64,000 nucleotides of DNA. Source: Streptomyces sp. NBC_01268. Lineage in GTDB: Bacteria > Actinomycetota > Actinomycetes > Streptomycetales > Streptomycetaceae. Below are positions 1 to 7,728 of the stretch, one piece after another; the first letter of the stretch is position 1, and each line of letters starts with the position of its first letter. A program made the translations under genes and the position numbers. The notes below the pieces were generated by a model. The model was not told the origin of the DNA and made no database searches. It saw nothing but the letters and a program-made list of their open reading frames with translations. The stretch spans positions 5,702,001 to 5,766,000 of the forward strand of contig NZ_CP108454.1 in the NCBI RefSeq assembly GCF_036240795.1, written 5' to 3'.

Positions 1-351
1 CTGGTGGCGCGTGCCCAGCAGCTGCCGGGCGTCTTCACCAGCCCCAGCCTGGTCTCCGAGCCCGGCTCCATGGCCCTGCGGCTGAACCGGAGCAACCGGC
101 CCTTCGAGGCCTTCCTGCACCCGTCGGTCGACGAGTTCGGGCACATCCACCGGTCCGGCTTCATGCACCTCGCGGTGCCGGTCGAGGCCCTGCCGGCGCT
201 CACCGAGCTCGGCTGGATCGAGCCGCACCCCATCACCCGGCGCGCGGAGTTCCCGGACAGCATCGTGATGCTCTACGCGCCCCGCGACGAGGACGAGCTG
301 GAGGTCGCGGCCGTGGTGCTGCAGGCCTCGTACGAGCAGGCCGTGGCCTGA
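1..351 (+). CDS. Luciferase-domain family protein, 5' end cut by window
   Basis: The frame is open to the first base of the window, so the true start lies upstream and only about 116 C-terminal residues are visible. The visible part resembles the small 'luciferase domain' family (the DUF5519 type): an H-I-H stretch near residue 50, a hydrophobic strand with LAVPV, and a GWIEPHP segment followed by a strand ending in MLYAP. The family name is historical and no enzymatic activity can be read from it. The next gene on the same strand starts 92 bases downstream. The family call comes from the overall pattern and is moderately sure. Confidence 0.6.
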   Translation: MVARAQQLPGVFTSPSLVSEPGSMALRLNRSNRPFEAFLHPSVDEFGHIHRSGFMHLAVPVEALPALTELGWIEPHPITRRAEFPDSIVMLYAPRDEDELEVAAVVLQASYEQAVA

Positions 352-443
352 GGCAGGCCACGGCCCGCGCGGCCGCAGTCCCCGTCCGTCCACCGCTCCA
401 CCGCTCCACCGCCCTTCCGTTCATCGGGAAAGAGGAACACCCC

Positions 444-1373
444 ATGCGTGCAGTGACCATCGAGGAATTCGGCGCCGCCCCCACCGTCAACGAGGTGGCC
501 AAGCCGGTCCCCGGCCCCGGCGAGATCCTGGTCAAGGTCAGCCACTCCTCCCTCAACGGCTTCGACGGCGCCGTCATCTACGGCTTCCTCAAGGACGTCC
601 TTGAGCACAAGTTCCCGGTGACCCTCGGCAAGGACTTCGCCGGCACGGTCGAGGCCGTCGGCGAGGGCGTCGGCCGCACCGCCGGCGAGCGGGTCTTCGG
701 CGTCGTGATGAAGCCGGTCGTCCAGGACGGCGCACTCGCCGAGTACGTGGTGGTGGGCGAGGGCTACGGCATCGCCGCCGCCCCCGAGGGCCTGGACTCC
801 GCCCACGCCGGCGCGCTCGGCCTGGCCGGCTCCGCCGCCGTCGGCGTGATCGACGCGCTCGCCCCCCAGCAGGGCGAGACGGTGCTGGTGATCGGCGCGA
901 CCGGTGGCGTCGGCGCGTACGCGGTGCAGCTCGCCGCCAAGACCGGCGCGACCGTCATCGCCACCGCCAAGCCGGGCGCGGAGACCGAGTTCGTCAAGGG
1001 CCTCGGCGCCACCCACGTCGTCGACCACACCGGCGACCTGGCCGCCCAGATCCGCGCGCTCTCCCCGGGCGGCGTGCACGCCGCGGCCCACCTGGCCGGC
1101 GACCCCGGTGCCGCCGTCGCGCTGGTCGCCGCCGGCGGCCGGCTCGCCTCCACCCTGGGCTTCGGCCCCGAGGCCGCCACCGAGCTCGACATCACCGTCA
1201 CCTCCGTGATGGCCAACCCCGACCCGGCCACCCTGGAGCGCCTCGCCGACGCGGTCGTCTCCGGCGCCCTCACGGTGCCGATCGCCGAGACCTACGCCCT
1301 GGACGCGGTCGGCCAGGGCTTCGCCGCCTTCGGCGCGGGCACCGTCGGCAAGATCGGCGTCTCCGTCGCCTGA
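444..1373 (+). CDS. Zinc-independent MDR oxidoreductase (NADPH:quinone reductase-like)
   Basis: The 309-residue protein belongs to the medium-chain dehydrogenase/reductase superfamily. An N-terminal GroES-like domain carries GKDFAGTVEAVG near residues 59-70. A Rossmann fold follows with the glycine motif TGGVG at residues 153-157 and a TAKPGAETEF segment in the position that usually selects NADPH. There is no structural-zinc cysteine cluster and no catalytic Cys/His pattern, which fits the quinone-reductase/enoyl-reductase branch. The ATG follows AAAGAGG at a normal distance. The substrate cannot be predicted. Its position ahead of a methyltransferase, DoxX and a thioredoxin-fold protein suggests redox or detoxification chemistry (inference). 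Confidence 0.85.
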   Translation: MRAVTIEEFGAAPTVNEVAKPVPGPGEILVKVSHSSLNGFDGAVIYGFLKDVLEHKFPVTLGKDFAGTVEAVGEGVGRTAGERVFGVVMKPVVQDGALAEYVVVGEGYGIAAAPEGLDSAHAGALGLAGSAAVGVIDALAPQQGETVLVIGATGGVGAYAVQLAAKTGATVIATAKPGAETEFVKGLGATHVVDHTGDLAAQIRALSPGGVHAAAHLAGDPGAAVALVAAGGRLASTLGFGPEAATELDITVTSVMANPDPATLERLADAVVSGALTVPIAETYALDAVGQGFAAFGAGTVGKIGVSVA

Positions 1374-1517
1374 CACCCGCACCACCTGCGTACGGGGTGG
1401 CCGGGGCCCACGGGCCTCGGCCACCCCCGCACGGCCGCACGCCGCACAGCACGCCCCACAGCAACGCTTCGCCCCGCCCGTACGACGTCACGCAGCCAGA
1501 GCCCCGGAGACTTCCCC

Positions 1518-2558
1518 ATGGACGCACCCACCAGCGCCGCCGCCGAGCAGCGCCAGCCCGACTTCGGCCGGATGTTCGAGATGGTCACCAGCTTCTGGGT
1601 GGCCCGCGCCGTGCACGCCGGAACCGTGCTCGGCCTCCCCGACCACGTCGCCGAGCGGCCCCGGACCTCCACCGAGCTCGCCACCCTGACCGGCACCGAC
1701 CCGCGCTCCCTGCACCGGCTGCTGCGCGCGCTCGCCGGCGTCGGCGTGCTGAGCGTCGACGAGCGGGGCCGGTACGCGACCACGGCCCTCGGCGACACCC
1801 TGCGCACCGACCTCCCCGGCTCGCTCGCCTCCTTCGTCCAGCTGGAGCTCGGCGCCGCGCACCACGGCACCTGGGGCCTGCTGGCCGACGCGGTACGCAC
1901 CGGGGAGCCGGTCTTCGCGGCCGCGTCCGGCCACCCGATCTGGGAGTACTTCGAGCGCACGCCGGAGATGGCCGACCACCTCGGCAAGGCCATGACCGGG
2001 CTGACCGCGATGGTCGCCGACGCCGTCCTGGAGGTCTTCGACTTCTCCTCGTACGGGAAGATCGTCGACGTCGGCGGCGGCGAGGGCGGCTTCCTGAGCG
2101 CGATCCTCGGCGCCCACCCCGAGGCGTCGGGCATCGTGTTCGACCTGCCCCACGTGGTCGCCAACGGCCGGACCCGGATCGCCGACGCGGGCCTCGCGGA
2201 CCGCTGCGACCTGGTCGGCGGCAGCTTCTTCGAGAAGGTCCCCGAGGGCGGCGACCTCTACACGATGAAGTGGGTCCTGCACGACTGGAACGACGAGTCC
2301 AGCATCGAGATCCTCAAGTCCGTGCGGCGCGTGATGCCGGACGACGGACGGCTCCTGGTGGTGGACACGGTCGTCCCGGAGGACGGCGGCTTCTCGCCGA
2401 GCAAGATCATCGACCTCAACATGATGGTCCTCAGCGGCGGCCAGGAGCGCACCGCGGAGGAGTTCCGCGCCCTCCTCGACGCGGCGGGCTTCACGCTCAC
2501 GCGCATCCTGCCGACGGCCTCGCCGAGCAGCGTGGTCGAGGCGATCCCGACCCGCTGA
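1518..2558 (+). CDS. SAM-dependent O-methyltransferase (ASMT/COMT-like)
   Basis: At 346 residues it has the usual length for the acetylserotonin/caffeate O-methyltransferase-like family. The N-terminal 110 residues form the winged-helix dimerisation domain (AVHAGTVLGLPDHVAERP...RSLHRLLRALAGVGVL). The Rossmann methyltransferase domain has the SAM loop VDVGGGEGG at residues 183-191 with an acidic residue at the end of the next strand (VFDLPHV). The LHDW motif at residues 254-257 supplies the likely general-base His255. The ATG follows GGAGA. Such enzymes methylate hydroxyl groups on small aromatic or polyketide substrates; the substrate here is unknown and there is no biosynthetic cluster around it. 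Confidence 0.85.
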   Translation: MDAPTSAAAEQRQPDFGRMFEMVTSFWVARAVHAGTVLGLPDHVAERPRTSTELATLTGTDPRSLHRLLRALAGVGVLSVDERGRYATTALGDTLRTDLPGSLASFVQLELGAAHHGTWGLLADAVRTGEPVFAAASGHPIWEYFERTPEMADHLGKAMTGLTAMVADAVLEVFDFSSYGKIVDVGGGEGGFLSAILGAHPEASGIVFDLPHVVANGRTRIADAGLADRCDLVGGSFFEKVPEGGDLYTMKWVLHDWNDESSIEILKSVRRVMPDDGRLLVVDTVVPEDGGFSPSKIIDLNMMVLSGGQERTAEEFRALLDAAGFTLTRILPTASPSSVVEAIPTR

Positions 2559-2579
2559 ACGCGGAGCACGCCCCCGCAC

Positions 2580-2646
2580 GCCCCCGCTCTCTCTCCCCTT
2601 CGTCCCACCCCTTCCCCTCCCTCTCCCCATCCCCATCCCACCCGCT
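2580..2646 (+). other. Polypyrimidine tract between O-methyltransferase and DoxX genes
   Basis: About 65 bases consist almost entirely of C and T (blocks of CTCTCT, CCCCTTCC and CCCATCCC) and end just before the AAGGAG ribosome site of the DoxX gene. A similar tract follows the next gene pair at 3720-3795. It has no coding signal and no hairpin. The purine/pyrimidine strand bias is real; its function is unknown. Confidence 0.6.
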
Positions 2647-2658
2647 CAAGGAGCAACC

Positions 2659-3009
2659 GTGTTCATCGCATACGTCGTCCTGGCGATCCTGGTCTCGCTG
2701 GTCCTGCTCGGATCGGCGCGCGGCAAGCTGGTGCGCGACGAGAAGATCGTCGCCGGCATGCAGAAGGTCAACGTCCCGGACAACTGGCTGCCCCGCCTCG
2801 CCACGCTGGAGATCCTGGGCGCGATCGGCCTGATCGCGGGCATCTGGTTCCGCCCGCTGGGCATCGCCGCCGGCGTGGGCGTGGTCCTCTACTTCCTCGG
2901 CGCGATCGTCACCCACATCCGCGCCAAGGACGGCAAGGGCGCCCCGGTCCCCGCGGTCCTCGCACTGCTCGCCGCCGCGCCGGTCGTCCTCGGCCTCGCC
3001 GCCAACTGA
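2659..3009 (+). CDS. DoxX family membrane protein
   Basis: This 116-residue protein starts with GTG, preceded by AAGGAG. It has four hydrophobic segments (residues about 3-20, 47-66, 70-90 and 98-115), which is the DoxX/SURF4-like topology. The segment VPDNWLPRLATLEILGAIGLIAG is typical of the family. DoxX proteins sit in the cytoplasmic membrane and have been linked to redox and thiol stress in mycobacteria, where DoxX forms a complex with SodA and SseA. The next gene, a DsbA-fold oxidoreductase, starts 24 bases downstream, so the two are very probably co-transcribed. Confidence 0.85.
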   Translation: MFIAYVVLAILVSLVLLGSARGKLVRDEKIVAGMQKVNVPDNWLPRLATLEILGAIGLIAGIWFRPLGIAAGVGVVLYFLGAIVTHIRAKDGKGAPVPAVLALLAAAPVVLGLAAN

Positions 3010-3033
3010 CCCGTCACCGCAAGGAGGAGTCCC

Positions 3034-3690
3034 ATGACCGCCGCCACCGAGAACCCGACCCCGGTCGACTTCTGGTTCGACCCGCTGTGCCCCTGGACCT
3101 GGCTCACCTCGCGCTGGCTGGTGGAGGTGGAGCGTCAGGGCCTCGTCGAGATTCGTTGGAATGTCATGAGCCTGGCGATTCTCAACCAGGACCGGATCGA
3201 CCAGATCCCGGAGCAGTTCCGGGAGTTGCTGGGCCCGAAGGGCTGGCGCCCGGTGCGCGCTCTGGTGGCGGTCAAGGACAAGTTCGGCAACGAGGCGGCC
3301 GCCCGCCTGTACGCGCAGCTGGGCGAGCGCTTCCACCCCGGCGGCCGGGCCCCCGAACTCGACGTGATCCGCGAGGCGCTGGAGGCGGCGGACCTGCCGG
3401 ACAGGGCGGCCGCCGAGCTCATCGCGTACGCGGAGAACGACACGTACGACGATGCGGTGCGCACCTCGCACGAGGCGAGCCAGGCGGCGGTGGGCGAGGA
3501 GGCCGGCAGCCCGGTCCTCGCGGTGCCTGGCCCGGAGGGGGAGCCGCTGGGCTTCTTCGGCCCGATCCTGTCGCGGGTGCCGCGGGGCGAGGCGGCGGCG
3601 CGGCTGTGGCAGGCGACCCGGCTGGCGGCCTCGGTTCCGGGCTTCGCGGAGTTCAAGCGGGCGAGGGTGGAGGGCCCGGTCTTCGACTGA
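3034..3690 (+). CDS. DsbA-fold oxidoreductase, mycothiol-dependent nitroreductase-like
   Basis: The 218-residue thioredoxin-fold protein resembles the Rv2466c / mycothiol-dependent nitroreductase group: FWFDPLCPWTWLTSRW at residues 12-27, then a long helical insertion, then the cis-Pro region SPVLAVPG. The active-site motif is Cys19-Pro-Trp-Thr22, so the resolving cysteine of a CPWC motif is missing and chemistry would have to be monothiol, for example through mycothiol. The ATG follows an excellent AAGGAGGAG. It is paired with the DoxX gene just upstream. There is no signal peptide, so it is cytoplasmic. Confidence 0.75.
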   Translation: MTAATENPTPVDFWFDPLCPWTWLTSRWLVEVERQGLVEIRWNVMSLAILNQDRIDQIPEQFRELLGPKGWRPVRALVAVKDKFGNEAAARLYAQLGERFHPGGRAPELDVIREALEAADLPDRAAAELIAYAENDTYDDAVRTSHEASQAAVGEEAGSPVLAVPGPEGEPLGFFGPILSRVPRGEAAARLWQATRLAASVPGFAEFKRARVEGPVFD

Positions 3691-3719
3691 CGCGGGCGGA
3701 CGGAGCCTCGCGCCGACCA

Positions 3720-3795
3720 CTCGCCGCACACCCTCGCTCCCCCTCCCCGCACCCCCCTCGCACCCCTCTCCCACCCCCATTCCACCCCTACACCA
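3720..3795 (+). other. C-rich pyrimidine tract downstream of the DoxX/DsbA pair
   Basis: The tract is made of CCCCCTCCCC, CACCCC and CTCCCACCCCC blocks with almost no guanine, and resembles the tract at 2580-2646. A third, shorter run of nine C lies near 3931-3941. The 274 bases between 3690 and 3965 contain no supported gene; they must hold the promoter of the M4 protease. Confidence 0.5.
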
Positions 3796-3964
3796 CCCTC
3801 AGGGCGGTCAGCTCCCCGCATAACGGACGGAGTTGGCCGCCCTTCGGACAACTGATGGTCAAATCCTTGTTGCGCACCTGTCATTAACGCTCGTTCGCTG
3901 GCACGCTCACTGCTCGCACCACCCCCCACAACCCCCCCCCACGCTTCACAGCGAAGGAGCCCGC

Positions 3965-5575
3965 GTGACCCGCCAGCAGTCCTCGCACCGTCGTACCACC
4001 GTCCGCGCCGCCGCCCTGATCGCCTCGGCCGCCATGGTCGTCGTCGGAGTCCAGTCCGGCTCCGCCAGCGCCGATGCCCAGCGCGAAGCCGGCGCGACCG
4101 CCCTCGCCCTCAGCAAGACGCAGCGCGCCGCCGCCATCCAGGACGCCCAGGCCGCCGCCGTCGGCACCGCCGCGTCCATCGGCCTCTCCGCCCCGGAGAA
4201 GCTGGTCGCCCGTGACGTCGTCAAGGACGCGGACGGCACCGTCCACACCCGCTACGAGCGCACGTACGAGGGCATCCCGGTCCTCGGCGGCGACCTCGTC
4301 GTGCACCAGAAGAAGAACGGCGCGCGCTCGACCACCAAGGCGACCCAGGCCCGGATAGCCGTGGCGGACACGACCCCGGAGCTGTCGGCGGCCGTCGTCG
4401 GCAAGACGGCCGTGGCGTCCTCGGGTGCCCGGTCCGCGGCGGCCTCCTCGGCCCGCAAGGTGATCTGGGCGGCCACCGGCAAGCCGGTCCTGGCGTGGGA
4501 GACCGTGGTCACCGGCACCCAGGCCGACGGCACGCCGAGCCGCCGTCACGTCGTCACCGACGCGACCAGCGGCAAGGAGCTGTACTCCTACGAGTCCATC
4601 GAGACCGGCGTCGGCAACACCGAGTACAGCGGCCAGGTGACGCTGGGTACCTCGGGCTCGTACACGCTGACCGACGCGGCTCGCGGCGGCCACAAGACGT
4701 ACGACCTGAAGGGCGGCACGTCCGGCACGGGCACGCTCTTCACCAACTCCACGGACGTGTGGGGCAACGGCCTGGCGAGCAACCGCGAGACCGCGGCGGC
4801 GGACGCGCACTACGGTGCGGCGGTCACGTGGGACTTCTACAAGAACGAGCTGGGCCGCAGCGGCATCCGCGGCGACGGCGTCGCGGCGTACTCGCGCGTG
4901 CACTACGGCAACGCGTACGTGAACGCGTTCTGGGACGACGCGTGCTTCTGCATGACGTACGGCGACGGCACCAACAACTCGGCGCCGCTGACCTCCCTGG
5001 ACGTGGCGGGCCACGAGATGTCCCACGGCCTGACCTCCTCGACGGCGAACCTGCGCTACAGCGGTGAGTCCGGCGGTCTGAACGAGGCGACGTCCGACAT
5101 CTTCGGCACGTCGGTCGAGTTCTACGCGGCGAACTCCACGGACGTCGGCGACTACCTCATCGGCGAGAAGATCGACATCAACGGCGACGGCACCCCGCTG
5201 CGCTACATGGACAAGCCGAGCAAGGACGGCAAGTCCGCCGACTACTGGTCGAAGTCGGTCGGCCGCCTGAACGTGCACTACTCCTCGGGCCCGGCGAACC
5301 ACTTCTTCTACCTGCTGTCCGAGGGCAGCGGCACGAAGACGGTCAACGGCGTGACCTACAACTCCCCGACCTACGACAACTCCACCCTCGCGGGCATCGG
5401 CCGCCAGAAGGCCTACAAGATCTGGTACAAGGCCCTGTCCACCTACATGACCTCGTCCACGGGCTACTCGGGCGCCCGCACCGCCACGCTCTCGGCGGCG
5501 ACCGACCTGTACGGCGCCGGCAGCACCGAGTACAACGCGGTGGCGGCGGCGTGGAAGGCGATCAACGTCAAGTAG
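3965..5575 (+). CDS. Secreted M4 (thermolysin-family) neutral metallopeptidase
   Basis: The protein is a 536-residue pre-pro-protease. The GTG at 3965 follows GAAGGAG and starts a signal peptide (RRTTVRAAALIASAAMVVV..., likely cut after SASA near residue 36); the longer upstream frame has no ribosome site. The propeptide has FTP and PepSY-like parts. The catalytic domain has the zinc motif His350-Glu351-Met-Ser-His354, the third zinc ligand Glu374 in GGLNEATSD, and the downstream VHYSSGPANHFFY segment that carries the catalytic His. The role is extracellular protein degradation. A strong terminator hairpin follows directly. Confidence 0.95.
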   Translation: MTRQQSSHRRTTVRAAALIASAAMVVVGVQSGSASADAQREAGATALALSKTQRAAAIQDAQAAAVGTAASIGLSAPEKLVARDVVKDADGTVHTRYERTYEGIPVLGGDLVVHQKKNGARSTTKATQARIAVADTTPELSAAVVGKTAVASSGARSAAASSARKVIWAATGKPVLAWETVVTGTQADGTPSRRHVVTDATSGKELYSYESIETGVGNTEYSGQVTLGTSGSYTLTDAARGGHKTYDLKGGTSGTGTLFTNSTDVWGNGLASNRETAAADAHYGAAVTWDFYKNELGRSGIRGDGVAAYSRVHYGNAYVNAFWDDACFCMTYGDGTNNSAPLTSLDVAGHEMSHGLTSSTANLRYSGESGGLNEATSDIFGTSVEFYAANSTDVGDYLIGEKIDINGDGTPLRYMDKPSKDGKSADYWSKSVGRLNVHYSSGPANHFFYLLSEGSGTKTVNGVTYNSPTYDNSTLAGIGRQKAYKIWYKALSTYMTSSTGYSGARTATLSAATDLYGAGSTEYNAVAAAWKAINVK

Positions 5576-5592
5576 CAGTCCAGGAACGGAAG

Positions 5593-5626
5593 AGGGCCGC
5601 GCGGCAGCGAACTGCCGCGCGGCCCT
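5593..5626. terminator. Hairpin terminator after the M4 protease gene
   Basis: A perfect 15-base-pair stem (5593-5607 with 5612-5626) closes a CGAA tetraloop. It lies 17 bases after the protease stop and between converging genes, so it can serve both directions. Confidence 0.85.
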
Positions 5627-5659
5627 TCCTGCTTGCGCGCCTGTCTCCGCGCCCCCGAC

Positions 5660-6685
5660 TCACTCGCCGTGATGGACCTCTCCGGTCATGGCGTCCATGG
5701 AGGGATGCATCTTCATGGGCCCGTAGTCGTCGATGTCCGAGGGCCGGGGCTTCTCGGGCCCGTCCGGGCCGAAGCGGACGATGCGCTCGACGCGGCAGAT
5801 CCTGAACAGGCGGTCGTCGACCGTGAGTTCGTCGGCCCGGTCGGCGGCACGGTACTTCTCGGCGATCCGGGCGTACCGCTCGCGCTGGGCCTCGCCGAAC
5901 TCGTAGAGCAGCGGCCAGATCCGGGTGAGCGCGGAGTAGAGGAACCGCCGGGCGTCGTGCGGGGTGGCCAGGAGGGACCCCTCGGGCCGCCAGGTGTCGC
6001 CGGTCCGCTCGACGACCCCGAAGGTGACGGGCATCAGGGCGATCTCGGGATGCCGTACGACCGCCCGCCGGGAGTCCTCGCGGACGGCGGCGGGGTAGCG
6101 CTTCCCGGAGTACTCGAAGCTGCGCAGCCCGAGCCGCAGGGCCTCGGACATGAGCCCGCGCTCTCTGAACGGGTCGAGCACGAAGCCGACATCGGGGGAG
6201 TCGGCCGACCCGCGGTCGTCCCAGGTCCGCTCGATCGGCTCCACGTCGGTGGGCCGGGGCGGCTCGAGACCGTCGGGACCACTCCTGGCGAGCTCGTCCC
6301 CCCGGACGATCCGGTACCGCTCGTCGAGCACTTCCACCTCGTCGACGGCCTCCCGCTCCAGCACGGCCACGGCGGCGAGCAACTCCCGCCGCACGTGGGG
6401 GTCGTCGGTGTCGTCCTTGGCGCGGAACCAGAGCCTGGAGTTCAGGCCGTCCCGCGAGACCTGCGGCATGCCGTCCTGTAAGGGCGTCACCATCCGCCAC
6501 TCCCCACCCCCTTCCCCGCCCTTGCGCTGCACGGCCACCCCGAACAGGGCGCCCCGCACGGCGAGAGACGGAAACCGCAGCGAGGCCTGCACGGCGTCGG
6601 CCTCACTCACCCAAGCGACGGGGTCCCCACTGGCGACGAGATCCCGCTTCATGCGCTCCAGCCGTAGCTTCCAGTCATCGCTCAT
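5660..6685 (-). CDS. DUF5954-type hypothetical protein
   Basis: The 341-residue protein reads from the ATG at 6685 (MSDDWKLRLERMKRDL). The long frame extending to 7078 runs through the tRNA gene and is spurious. It is soluble and rich in charged residues. It has internally similar segments of the form F-R-V-R/E-R-I-V-R-x-G-x-D-G-x-E-x-P-R-P-T/S-D near residues 140-170 and 295-320, suggesting an ancient duplication. It matches what I recall as DUF5954 proteins of Streptomyces; no function is known. Its promoter must lie in the short gap towards the tRNA gene. Confidence 0.65.
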   Translation of the reverse strand: MSDDWKLRLERMKRDLVASGDPVAWVSEADAVQASLRFPSLAVRGALFGVAVQRKGGEGGGEWRMVTPLQDGMPQVSRDGLNSRLWFRAKDDTDDPHVRRELLAAVAVLEREAVDEVEVLDERYRIVRGDELARSGPDGLEPPRPTDVEPIERTWDDRGSADSPDVGFVLDPFRERGLMSEALRLGLRSFEYSGKRYPAAVREDSRRAVVRHPEIALMPVTFGVVERTGDTWRPEGSLLATPHDARRFLYSALTRIWPLLYEFGEAQRERYARIAEKYRAADRADELTVDDRLFRICRVERIVRFGPDGPEKPRPSDIDDYGPMKMHPSMDAMTGEVHHGE

Positions 6686-6867
6686 GCGCGCATTGTTCCG
6701 CCGGGGGAGGGGGCCCTGGCCAGACTTCCAAAAGAACGACCAGCGCAGTTGGGTTGCCCAGGGGGCGCACACCCCACCCGCCTCACGCACCCGCACGACA
6801 ACCCGCCGCCCGGCCCCGCGCATGAACCCGGAACGCCCGCACAGGGGACCCGCCCCCACATACAACA

Positions 6868-6905
6868 AGACCCCGTCCTCAGCGTTTCCACTGAAGGCGG
6901 GGTCT
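6868..6905 (-). terminator. Terminator hairpin downstream of tRNA-Arg
   Basis: On the minus strand an 8-base-pair stem (AGACCCCG with CGGGGTCT) encloses a second stem (CTTCAG with CTGAgG), about 20 bases past the tRNA 3' end. A further small palindrome, GGCACTTC-GC-GAAGTGCC type, overlaps the tRNA tail at 6908-6929. Confidence 0.7.
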
Positions 6906-6925
6906 GTTCGGCACTTCTCGCGAAG

Positions 6926-6997
6926 TGCCCCCGGCAGGATTCGAACCTGCGCACACGGCTCCGGAGGCCGTTGCTCTATCCCCTGAGCTACGGGGGC
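6926..6997 (-). tRNA. tRNA-Arg, anticodon CCG
   Basis: Read on the minus strand, the 72 bases fold as a full cloverleaf: acceptor GCCCCCG/CGGGGGC plus discriminator A, D-arm GCTC...GAGC, anticodon stem ACGGC/GCCGT around CTCCGGA (anticodon CCG), and T-arm GCAGG-TTCGAAT-CCTGC. CCA is not encoded. No integrase or duplicated 3' end is visible nearby, so there is no sign of an integrated element here. Confidence 0.95.
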
Positions 6998-7155
6998 GTC
7001 CGCCGCGTTCGGCGGCGACGGGTAGAACCCTACCAGCTCGTGAGGCGTGCCTGTGAACAGGTATTTCCGCCGCGTCACCAGGGGGTGTTCCCTCGCGCGG
7101 GTCGGAAGTGGGCAAAAGCCGGACGTGGCCCTTCCCGTAGACCTACTCTCGACGT

Positions 7156-7620
7156 GTGTCAGGCGTGTCCGGGCGGGTGCTCGTTGTCGATGACAACAGG
7201 GTGATCCGCCAGCTGATCAGGGTCAATCTCGAACTCGAGGGGTTCGAGGTGGTGACCGCGGCCGATGGTGCCGAGTGCCTGGATGTCGTGCATCGGGTCT
7301 GTCCTGATGTCGTCACCCTCGATGTCGTCATGCCCCGGCTGGACGGGTTGAAGACCGCCGCTCGCCTGCGGTCCGATCCGCGGACCAGTCACCTCCCCGT
7401 GGCGATCATCAGTGCCGGCACCGAATACGAGAGGGAGGGCGGCGCCTCCGGCGTGGACGCCTTCCTCGCCAAGCCCTTCGAGCCGTCCGAGCTCGTGCGG
7501 GTCGTGCGTCAGCTCATGCACCGGGAGCGGCGCGGGCAGCACGGCGAGGGAGCCGGGCAGGAGCAGGAGGGCGGCGAGGAGCCGCCCGCATCCTGGAGAG
7601 CGCGCGGCTGGGTGCGCTAG
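7156..7620 (+). CDS. Orphan single-domain response regulator
   Basis: The 154-residue protein is a CheY-like receiver with the acidic pocket Asp12-Asp13, the phospho-acceptor Asp56 (VVTLDVVMP), the switch Ser in IISAG and Lys106 in LAKPFEP. After residue 120 only a short, low-complexity Gln/Gly/Glu-rich tail remains, with no DNA-binding or enzymatic output domain. No histidine kinase is adjacent. No purine-rich ribosome site precedes the GTG. A TACTCT box 6 bases upstream fits a leaderless transcript, so transcription and translation probably start together (inference). Confidence 0.85.
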   Translation: MSGVSGRVLVVDDNRVIRQLIRVNLELEGFEVVTAADGAECLDVVHRVCPDVVTLDVVMPRLDGLKTAARLRSDPRTSHLPVAIISAGTEYEREGGASGVDAFLAKPFEPSELVRVVRQLMHRERRGQHGEGAGQEQEGGEEPPASWRARGWVR

Positions 7621-7716
7621 GCGGGAGGCGGGGCGCTCACGTGCGGAAACGTCGGGGCGCCCGCCTTCACCGCCCACATGCCGAAACCGGTTCGCGTTCT
7701 CACCCCCCTCCTCCCC

Positions 7717-7722
7717 TAGGCT
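7717..7722 (+). promoter_or_regulatory. Putative -10 box for leaderless nrtL
   Basis: TAGGCT lies 6 bases before the GTG of nrtL and no Shine-Dalgarno sequence is present, the usual arrangement of a leaderless actinobacterial gene. The -35 element is not obvious. Confidence 0.4.
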
Positions 7723-7728
7723 GGTCCC

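Noticed and set aside
6926..6997. tRNA-Arg as the attachment site of an integrated element
   Set aside because: No integrase, no duplicated tRNA end and no base-composition shift lie on either side.
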